From: Ignavibacteriaceae bacterium | GTDB taxonomy: Bacteria > Bacteroidota > Ignavibacteria > Ignavibacteriales > Ignavibacteriaceae | NCBI GenBank assembly: GCA_026193755.1 | Contig: JAPHUI010000136.1 | Span: forward strand, 1-15,095 | Length of the DNA stretch: 15,095 nucleotides | Direction of reading: 5' to 3' | Shown here: positions 8,613-14,360 of the stretch, piece by piece | Numbering within the stretch: the stretch's first letter is position 1 | Layout: each line of letters begins with the position of its first letter | Notes under the pieces: model-generated | Database searches by the model: none | What the model was told of the DNA's origin: nothing | Seen by the model: the letters and a program-made list of their open reading frames with translations, nothing else | Position numbers and translations under genes: made by a program

Positions 8613-8630
8613 ACTTAAACTAATTTAAGT
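8613..8630. repeat. Perfect 7-bp inverted repeat, 4-nt centre (operator-like)
   Basis: ACTTAAA-CTAA-TTTAAGT is directly visible. It lies 67 bp upstream of the carboxypeptidase start and just outside that gene's candidate -35 element, where a repressor or activator could act. In A+T-rich DNA such palindromes also arise by chance, so a binding role is only a suggestion. Confidence 0.4.
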
Positions 8631-8730
8631 TGGCTCACAATTTCAGTCCGTTCATCATATTTTCAAACATATTTAATGTGATTTGAATCAATAAGTTCAA
8701 TAAATGGGCTAACGAAATCTGACTTAGATC

Positions 8731-8752
8731 AACAAAAAACATTTATTTTGTT
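8731..8752. repeat. Perfect 7-bp inverted repeat, 8-nt centre, upstream of the glycan cassette
   Basis: AACAAAA at 8731-8737 pairs perfectly with TTTTGTT at 8746-8752. It ends 41 bp before the first start codon of the plus-strand cassette and touches the possible TATATTTC promoter element. It could be an operator or a weak A/U hairpin in a leader. Low complexity makes chance occurrence quite possible. Confidence 0.3.
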
Positions 8753-8793
8753 ATATTTCGATTGCTAAACCTATTTCACAATTTGATACACAA

Positions 8794-9861
8794 ATGAATA
8801 AAAAGAAGATTTTATACATATGTGGTTCTCTAAATCAAACCACTCAAATGCATAAGATTTCGAATGAACTTCAAGAGCACGATGCTTATTTCACACCTTA
8901 CTATTCCCAGGGATATTGGTATATAGAATTTACAAGCAAGTTTGGATTAATGGATTTTAGCATTCTTGGAGGACAGGCTAAACAAAATACATTAAATTAT
9001 TTAAAGGAAAATAACCTGAATCTTGATGATGAAGGAAAGATGAATGATTATGATTTAGTTTTTACTTGCTCCGATATGCTCATACCGAAAAATATCCGTG
9101 AAAAAAAAATAATTCTTGTCCAGGAAGGTATGACGGACCCAGAAAATTGGGGATATCACCTTGTTAAGAAATTTAATTTCCCGCGTTGGTTTGGAAGTAC
9201 TTCAACAACGGGAATGAGTAATATTTATGAAACTTTTTGTGTTGCTTCAGAAGGATATAAAGATTTATTTATTTCGAAAGGTGCAGATCCTAAAAAAATT
9301 GTTGTAACCGGTATACCAAACTTTGATAATTGTGCTAAATTTCTCAAGAATGATTTCCCACATAAAGGATTTGTACTTGTTGCTACATCAGATATGAGAG
9401 AAACCTTCAAGTACGAAAACAGAAGAAAATTTATTGAAAGAGTTGTCGAGATTGCGTCTGGTAAACAAATTATATTTAAGCTGCATCCGAATGAAAATTA
9501 TGATAGGGCTGTAAAAGAAATAAATATATATGCACCTGGCTCAATCGTATTTCAAAAAGAAAATATTGACCCAATGATTGCTAACTGCGATGTGCTTATT
9601 ACCCGCTTTTCATCGGTTGTTTATGTTGGACTTGCCCTAGGTAAGGAAGTATATTCTGATTTCGATCTCGAGGAATTAAAAAAATTATTACCCTTACAAA
9701 ATGGTGGTGTTTCGGCATCGAATATTGCTAACATAGCAAGAAAAATACTTGAACGAATGGAAAGTTCTAAGGTATTTTATATGAAAAACGAAAAGACTTA
9801 TAATCGTAGATTTATGAATAGGATCAGATTGAAGAAAAAATTTGCGAAGGTAAAAAATTAA
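8794..9861 (+). CDS. Putative GT-B-fold glycosyl- or glycerophosphotransferase-like protein, first gene of the cassette
   Basis: I do not recognise a precise family for this 355-residue protein. It begins with a Rossmann-like KKKILYICGSLNQ (3-15). Its C-terminal half shows features common in GT-B enzymes of the CDP-glycerol glycerophosphotransferase, polysialyltransferase and UDP-GlcNAc-2-epimerase-like clan: KKIVVTGIPNFDN (167-179), FVLVATSD (193-200), IFKLHPNEN (227-235) and CDVLITRFSSVVYVGLALGK (265-284). The K-HP motif plus an Ser/Thr-rich stretch before a 'whole-lobe' helix is typical of donor-nucleotide binding. The hydrolysing-epimerase signature of NeuC/LegG is not visible. The C-terminus is very basic (KKKFAKVKN), which could help membrane association. 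Because a CMP-sugar synthetase follows directly, my inference is a transferase for the CMP-activated product of the downstream genes. Start is ATG at 8794; no strong ribosome-binding site is present. Confidence 0.6.
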   Translation: MNKKKILYICGSLNQTTQMHKISNELQEHDAYFTPYYSQGYWYIEFTSKFGLMDFSILGGQAKQNTLNYLKENNLNLDDEGKMNDYDLVFTCSDMLIPKNIREKKIILVQEGMTDPENWGYHLVKKFNFPRWFGSTSTTGMSNIYETFCVASEGYKDLFISKGADPKKIVVTGIPNFDNCAKFLKNDFPHKGFVLVATSDMRETFKYENRRKFIERVVEIASGKQIIFKLHPNENYDRAVKEINIYAPGSIVFQKENIDPMIANCDVLITRFSSVVYVGLALGKEVYSDFDLEELKKLLPLQNGGVSASNIANIARKILERMESSKVFYMKNEKTYNRRFMNRIRLKKKFAKVKN

Positions 9862-9907
9862 TTTTTTAAAATAGTTCTTATCACTCTTTAAATCCCCATA
9901 TTGACAC

Positions 9908-10717
9908 TTGAGCCAACTTCCTAATATTGTAACCATAATTCAAGCACGAATGGGTTCTTCCCGACTGCCCGGAAAAGTAATTCTTCCTTTAGCCGGGAAA
10001 CCATTACTTTTAAGAATGTACGAAAGGGTTGCAGCATCCAAGTATGCAGGTGAAATTGTTATAGCTATTACTGAAGATGAATCAGATAACGAACTTACTG
10101 TATTGTGTAAAAAGAATAATCTCAATTTTTTCAGAGGAAGTTCGGTTGATTTGCTTGACAGGCACTATAAAACAGCAAAAAAATATAATGCAGAGGCTGT
10201 TGTTAAAATACCATCGGATTGCCCGTTGATTGATTCTGACATCATTGATAAAGTAATCTTATATTATATTAACAATTCTGATAAATTTGATTTTGTAAGT
10301 AATCTCCATCCGCCAAGTTATCCGGATGGAAACGATGTTGAAATAATGAGCATGAAAACGCTGGAATATGCCTGGACTAAAGCAAAGAAAGAATTCGAAA
10401 GGGAACATACTACTCCGTTTATTTGGGAGAATCCTGATAAGTTCAGGATTGGAAATGTAGTTTGGGAAACAGGTCTCGATTATTCGATGACACATAGATT
10501 CACGATTGATTACAAAGAGGATTATAATTTCATAAAAAGGGTCTACGATGAGTTGTATCCTAAGAATAAAAGATTCAGTTTGAATGATATTTTAACACTA
10601 TTAAAAGAAAAACCTGAATTAAAAAAAATTAATGAAATGTATGCTGGGGTAAACTGGTATAGAAATCATCTTAACGAATTGAAGACGATTTCACCAGAAC
10701 AAACAAGAAATATTTGA
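9908..10717 (+). CDS. SpsF-type cytidylyltransferase (CMP-ulosonic acid synthetase-like)
   Basis: The 269-residue protein belongs to the SpsF/NeuA/KdsB nucleotidyltransferase superfamily, which activates 3-deoxy-ulosonic acids with CTP to CMP-sugars and releases pyrophosphate. The nucleotide-binding signature is IIQARMGSSRLPGKV (10-24), followed by GKPLLLRMYERV (30-41), the metal-site region PSDCPLIDSDIID (102-114), and RFTIDYKEDY near residue 215, typical of SpsF. The start must be TTG at 9908: no ATG or GTG lies upstream in frame before the signature, and the first internal Met (M15) is inside the catalytic loop. No Shine-Dalgarno sequence is visible. The gap to the preceding gene is 46 bp and to the next 28 bp. 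With a NeuB-type synthase and KdsC-type phosphatase nearby, a ulosonic-acid substrate is likely, but the exact sugar is unknown. Confidence 0.85.
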   Translation: MSQLPNIVTIIQARMGSSRLPGKVILPLAGKPLLLRMYERVAASKYAGEIVIAITEDESDNELTVLCKKNNLNFFRGSSVDLLDRHYKTAKKYNAEAVVKIPSDCPLIDSDIIDKVILYYINNSDKFDFVSNLHPPSYPDGNDVEIMSMKTLEYAWTKAKKEFEREHTTPFIWENPDKFRIGNVVWETGLDYSMTHRFTIDYKEDYNFIKRVYDELYPKNKRFSLNDILTLLKEKPELKKINEMYAGVNWYRNHLNELKTISPEQTRNI

Positions 10718-10745
10718 TTTAACAAAAAAATAAAATTAAAAACTT

Positions 10746-12080
10746 ATGCCAAACAAAGTAGAATTCAATAAAGATTATCCATCAATAAAAAAATCAGATG
10801 AGCTTTATAAAAAAGCTTTAAATCTTATTCCAGCGACAACACAAACATTAGCAAAAGGTCCGCAGCAAAATGTTAAAGGTATCGCACCAAAATATCTTGT
10901 TCAAGGAAAAGGTTCACACGTGTGGGATGTTGATGGAAATGAGTACCTGGATTTCAATATGGGTATCGGTCCCCTATCGCTTGGATATGCTTATGATAAA
11001 GTAGATGAAGCAATAAAAAAGCAGCTCGAAGATGGAATCACTTTTTCCTTAATGCATCCATTGGAAGTTGAAGTTGCAGAACTTTTAAATAAAATAATTC
11101 CAAATGCTGAGTCTATCAGGTATAGTAAAGTAGGCGCGGATGTAACTACAGCAGCGATAAGAGTTGCTCGAGCTTACACAAAACGTCAGAAAATTCTCTG
11201 CTGCGGTTATCATGGCTGGCACGATTGGTATATCTCGGTAACTGATCGGAATGCCGGAATTCCACAAGCTGTTCAGGATTTAACTTTTACTTTCAATTAT
11301 AATGATATCCAGTCTGTAATGGATTCAATTGATGAAGATACAGCAGCTGTTATTCTTGAACCATTTGTTTTTGAAGCACCGAAAGATAATTTTCTTCAGA
11401 AGTTAAGAGATATCTGTACAAAAAACGGAACACTGCTGATTTTTGATGAAATGTGGACCGGGTTTAGAATAGCACTCGGTGGTGCACAGGAATTTTTTAA
11501 TGTAAAAGCAGATCTCGCAACATTCTCAAAAGCTGTTGCAAATGGAATGCCCATAGCTATTCTCGCTGGAAGAAAAGATGTAATGAAGGTACTTGAGAAA
11601 GATGTTTTCTTCTTCACAACATTCGGCGGTGAAGCATTATCTCTTGCTGCAGTTATAGCTACAGTTAATGAAATAAAAGAAAAAAATGTTCCTGCATATC
11701 TGGCTAAACAAGGAAAAAAATTGAAAGATGGTTACAATCAAATTGCCAAAGAATTAGAAATGCCATATACCAAATGCATCGGTTATGAATGCCGTTCACT
11801 AATGACTTTCGATGCCTCAGCGGGAAATCCACTTGAATTGAAATCTCTTGTTCAGCAGGAAATGATAAAGCGTGGAATTCTATGGGGTGGATTTCATAAT
11901 ATGAGCTTCTCTCATTCAGATAAAGACGTTGAGTATACTTTGAAGGCTTATAAAGATGTTCTGCCAATTCTAAAAAAAGCTGTTAATGAAAATAATGTTC
12001 GCGGTTATCTTAAAGGAGAACCGGTTGAACCTGTATTTAGAAAAGTGAGTAACTTCAATACTAAACCGAAGAGAAAATAA
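10746..12080 (+). CDS. Class III PLP aminotransferase, glutamate-1-semialdehyde aminomutase-like
   Basis: The 444-residue protein has the fold-type I class III layout: VWDVDGNEYLDF (59-70), GYHGWHD (154-160), which stacks near the PLP ring, LIFDEMWTGFR (231-241, D234 contacts the pyridine nitrogen) and ATFSKAVANGMP (258-269) with the Schiff-base lysine K262. It is closest in look to HemL, but its place inside a CMP-sugar operon argues against tetrapyrrole synthesis. Related GSA-aminotransferase-like proteins occur in O-antigen loci of other bacteria. The inferred role is transfer of an amino group to a keto-sugar made by the dehydrogenase encoded next, or an aminomutase-type shift on a sugar. 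The C-terminal tail of about 25 residues beyond the core (VRGYLKGEPVEPVF and on) resembles tails of polysaccharide-locus members. The ATG at 10746 fits; the next gene starts 2 nt after the stop. Confidence 0.87.
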   Translation: MPNKVEFNKDYPSIKKSDELYKKALNLIPATTQTLAKGPQQNVKGIAPKYLVQGKGSHVWDVDGNEYLDFNMGIGPLSLGYAYDKVDEAIKKQLEDGITFSLMHPLEVEVAELLNKIIPNAESIRYSKVGADVTTAAIRVARAYTKRQKILCCGYHGWHDWYISVTDRNAGIPQAVQDLTFTFNYNDIQSVMDSIDEDTAAVILEPFVFEAPKDNFLQKLRDICTKNGTLLIFDEMWTGFRIALGGAQEFFNVKADLATFSKAVANGMPIAILAGRKDVMKVLEKDVFFFTTFGGEALSLAAVIATVNEIKEKNVPAYLAKQGKKLKDGYNQIAKELEMPYTKCIGYECRSLMTFDASAGNPLELKSLVQQEMIKRGILWGGFHNMSFSHSDKDVEYTLKAYKDVLPILKKAVNENNVRGYLKGEPVEPVFRKVSNFNTKPKRK

Positions 12081-12082
12081 TT

Positions 12083-12907
12083 TTGTCTACTGAAAAGAAA
12101 ATATCAGAACTTTTTTCGTTAAAAGAAAAAATTGCGATCGTTACAGGTGCTCTTGGATTAATTGGTAAACATCATTGTCATGCACTTGCAGAAGCAGGTG
12201 CAAATGTTGTTGTGTGTGACCTTAATGAAAGTCAGTGCGCTAAATTTGCATCTTCCCTTTCTGTTCTGTCTTTGGGAATTGGAGTAAATATAACTGATAA
12301 AAAATCTGTTCTTTCACTGAAGAGAAAAGTTTTAAGCAACTACGGTAAAATTGACATTTTAGTCAATAACGCAGCAATAAATGATAAATTTGAAGATCCA
12401 CAATCGGCATTAGAAGAATCAAAGTTTGAAAACTATCCGGTTGAGATGTTCAAGAAATCACTGGATGTAAATGTAACCGGAATGTTCATCTGCTCCCAAG
12501 TACTTGGCTCTGAAATGGCTAACAGAGGATCAGGAAGCATAATTAATGTTGCATCAACTTATGGTGTTGTTGCGCCAGACCAATCAATTTATAAAAACGA
12601 AAAAGGTGAACAATCTTTTTATAAGTCAGCTGCTTATCCCGTTACAAAAGGTGCGGTAATTTCGTTTACAAGATTTCTTGCCACTTACTGGGCAAATAAA
12701 GGTGTTCGAGTAAACACTCTTTCCCCTGGCGGAGTTAAAGATAACCAGGAAGAATTTTTTGTAAAAAATTATTCTAATAGAACACCCCTTGGACGAATGG
12801 CTTTTCCTACAGATTATAAAGGTGCGCTCGTTTTCTTGGCTAGTGATGCATCCAGTTATATGACAGGAGCTAATCTTGTTGTTGATGGAGGCTGGACAGC
12901 ATGGTAA
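12083..12907 (+). CDS. Short-chain dehydrogenase/reductase (SDR), PtmA-like
   Basis: This 274-residue classical SDR should oxidise or reduce a sugar hydroxyl or ketone using NAD(P). Visible motifs are the dinucleotide loop TGALGLIG (21-28), D46 at the end of the second strand (favours NAD over NADP), NNAAI (95-99), the catalytic Ser in NVASTYG (S158), and YPVTK (Y185, K189). The segment SPGGV after the catalytic helix is normal. The fold resembles PtmA-type flagellin-glycan dehydrogenases, but that is an impression. The start is TTG at 12083, two bases after the aminotransferase stop; the next in-frame Met would remove the cofactor site. The end overlaps the phosphatase gene by 7 nt, so tight translational coupling is expected. 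It probably supplies the keto substrate for the class III aminotransferase. Confidence 0.88.
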   Translation: MSTEKKISELFSLKEKIAIVTGALGLIGKHHCHALAEAGANVVVCDLNESQCAKFASSLSVLSLGIGVNITDKKSVLSLKRKVLSNYGKIDILVNNAAINDKFEDPQSALEESKFENYPVEMFKKSLDVNVTGMFICSQVLGSEMANRGSGSIINVASTYGVVAPDQSIYKNEKGEQSFYKSAAYPVTKGAVISFTRFLATYWANKGVRVNTLSPGGVKDNQEEFFVKNYSNRTPLGRMAFPTDYKGALVFLASDASSYMTGANLVVDGGWTAW

Positions 12908-13443
12908 TTGACAATCAACTAAAACAAAAGAATTTACGTCTGAAAAAGAAAATTGAAAAAATCAAAGTTGTATTGACGGATAATGATGGTGTCTTAACAG
13001 ATACAGGTGTTTATTATTCTAATAAAGGTGAAGAGTTTAAAAGATTTTCGATCCGCGATGGAATGGGAGTTGAACGATTAAGAAAGTATGCAGGAATCGA
13101 AACTATAATTATTACGGGAGAAGAATCCGGTTCAGTTAAAGCCAGGGCAAAAAAATTAAAAATCAAAGAATATTATCTTGGTGTAAAGAAAAAGGCTGAT
13201 ATTCTTACTGAAATACTAAAAAAAAATAAAGTTAAACCGGAGAATATCGCATTCATAGGCGATGATGCAAATGATTTTGAATTGATGAAATTAGTCGGAT
13301 TTAAAGTCACTCCTGTAGACGGTATGAACTTCATAAAGGAAATTTCTGATTACGTTTGTGAAAATAAAGGTGGCAATGGTGCTTTCAGAGAATTAGCAGA
13401 ATTAATAATAGCATTTCAATCCGGATTAAAACGTAGTTATTAA
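12901..13443 (+). CDS. HAD-superfamily phosphatase, KdsC / KDN-9-phosphate phosphatase-like
   Basis: This 180-residue protein matches the small cap-less C0 HAD family that removes phosphate from KDO-8-P (KdsC) or KDN-9-P/Neu5Ac-9-P. Motif I is LTDNDGVLTD (25-34; nucleophile D27, acid/base D29), motif II is IITG (70-73), motif III uses K98 or a neighbouring Lys, and motif IV is GDDANDFELM (120-129). The C-terminal GGNGAFRE (157-164) closes the neighbouring subunit's site in this tetrameric family. The motif II segment reads TGEES with a lysine 11 residues after the first Glu (E74, K85). From memory this Glu/Lys pair marks KDN-9-P phosphatases rather than KdsC. If so, the pathway passes through a nine-carbon 9-phosphate. 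The ATG at 12901 overlaps the SDR stop by 7 nt. Confidence 0.88.
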   Translation: MVIDNQLKQKNLRLKKKIEKIKVVLTDNDGVLTDTGVYYSNKGEEFKRFSIRDGMGVERLRKYAGIETIIITGEESGSVKARAKKLKIKEYYLGVKKKADILTEILKKNKVKPENIAFIGDDANDFELMKLVGFKVTPVDGMNFIKEISDYVCENKGGNGAFRELAELIIAFQSGLKRSY

Positions 13444-13452
13444 ATTACTATC

Positions 13453-13459
13453 AAAAAGG
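13453..13459 (+). promoter_or_regulatory. Shine-Dalgarno-like sequence of the NeuB-type gene
   Basis: AAAAAGG sits 5 nt before the ATG at 13465. It is notable because the other genes of the cassette have no comparable site, or start by overlap with the previous gene. Confidence 0.45.
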
Positions 13460-13464
13460 TTTTT

Positions 13465-14340
13465 ATGAAAAGGGAGATCAAAGTTGGAAATAGAATGATT
13501 GGAGACGGTCATCCCGTTTTCATTGTTGCTGAAATTGGAATAAACCATAATGGCTCACTTGATATTGCAAAAAAACTTATTCAAGGAGCTAAAGCTGCGG
13601 GAGCCGATGCTGTAAAGTTTCAAAAAAGAACTCCGGAAATCTGCGTCCCTAAAGATCAATGGAATGTTGAACGGGATACTCCCTGGGGAAGAATGACTTA
13701 TATTGATTACAGATATAAAGTTGAGTTTTCAAAAGAAGATTATTCCGTAATTGACAAATTCTGTAAAGAAAAAAATATTATCTGGTTTGCATCGTGCTGG
13801 GATGAGGAAGCAGTTGACTTTATGGAACAATTTGATGTTCCAATTTATAAGACAGCATCGGCTATATTAACTGATATAAATCTTCTTAAAAAGCATAAAA
13901 CGTTAAACAAACCGGTTATGATATCAACGGGTATGTCTACTATGGAAGAAATTGAGGAAGCAGTAAAGATTTTTGAGAATAAAAATCATCTTGTAGCTCA
14001 TTCAACTTCTACTTACCCTTGTCCTAATGAAGAATTAAATTTGAAGATGATAACAACTTTAAGAGAAAAATATCCAAATACCCCGATCGGATATTCAGGA
14101 CATGAAACTGGTTTAGCGCCAACCTGGGCAGCGGTTGTTCTTGGTGCAAGCTTTGTTGAAAGGCACATTACTCTCGATCGTGCTATGTGGGGAAGCGATC
14201 AGGCTGCTTCTGTTGAAGTTAATGGTTTTAACAGGCTGATAAGAAATATTCGTGACATCGAAATAGCGCTTGGTGATGGTATTAAAATAGTATATCAAAG
14301 TGAAATGGGTGCTCGCGCAAAACTTAGAAAAGTAAAATAA
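13465..14340 (+). CDS. NeuB-type PEP-condensing ulosonate synthase lacking the SAF domain
   Basis: NeuB enzymes condense phosphoenolpyruvate with a C6 sugar (ManNAc or relatives, or their 6-phosphates) to form nonulosonic acids. The TIM barrel is complete: VAEIGINHNG (21-30, E23), AVKFQKRTPE (49-58), KTASAILTDINLL (129-141), ISTGMST (153-159), HSTSTYPCP (179-187), GYSGHETG (209-216, H213), and ERHITLDRAMWGSDQ (232-246, H234). The protein stops at residue 291, where the usual proteins of about 345 residues continue into the C-terminal antifreeze-like SAF domain. That domain is not encoded downstream in any frame that I can see. Because the SAF domain normally supplies a substrate-binding Arg for the N-acyl sugar, its absence suggests a different substrate. 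The start is ATG at 13465 with an AAAAAGG sequence about 5 nt upstream, the best ribosome-binding site in the cassette. Confidence 0.9.
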   Translation: MKREIKVGNRMIGDGHPVFIVAEIGINHNGSLDIAKKLIQGAKAAGADAVKFQKRTPEICVPKDQWNVERDTPWGRMTYIDYRYKVEFSKEDYSVIDKFCKEKNIIWFASCWDEEAVDFMEQFDVPIYKTASAILTDINLLKKHKTLNKPVMISTGMSTMEEIEEAVKIFENKNHLVAHSTSTYPCPNEELNLKMITTLREKYPNTPIGYSGHETGLAPTWAAVVLGASFVERHITLDRAMWGSDQAASVEVNGFNRLIRNIRDIEIALGDGIKIVYQSEMGARAKLRKVK

Positions 14341-14360
14341 AAGAAATTGAATAAGATACT

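Larger units (their letters stand above)
8547..8793. promoter_or_regulatory. Divergent intergenic region with two inverted repeats and presumed promoters
   Basis: This 247-bp A+T-rich gap separates the minus-strand carboxypeptidase gene from the plus-strand glycan cassette, so it should hold promoters for both. I see no ORF or RNA gene in it. Two perfect 7-bp inverted repeats stand out: ACTTAAA-CTAA-TTTAAGT at 8613-8630 and AACAAAA-8 nt-TTTTGTT at 8731-8752. A weak minus-strand candidate is CAACAA at 8599-8604 (TTGTTG as -35), then 17 bp, then AAAATA at 8576-8581 (TATTTT as -10). On the plus strand TATATTTC at 8752-8759 resembles the Bacteroidota -7 element TAnnTTTG with one mismatch, but no TTTG sits at the right upstream distance. 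Promoter calls are therefore tentative, while the regulatory role of the gap as a whole is likely. Confidence 0.45.

Noticed and set aside
9901..9927. TTGACA (9901-9906) followed 15 bp later by TAATAT (9922-9927), resembling a sigma-70 promoter.
   Set aside because: The spacing is short, the -10 lies inside the start of the cytidylyltransferase gene, and a transcript from it would miss that gene's start codon. It is probably chance in A+T-rich DNA.
10746..12080. Annotation as hemL (glutamate-1-semialdehyde aminomutase for tetrapyrroles).
   Set aside because: The motifs allow it, but the 2-nt coupling to an SDR and the surrounding CMP-ulosonate genes favour a sugar substrate; a symbol would be misleading.
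12901..13443. Annotation as kdsC (KDO-8-phosphate phosphatase for lipid A-KDO).
   Set aside because: The TGEES/Lys pattern and the NeuB rather than KdsA partner suggest a different ulosonate phosphate, so only the family is given.
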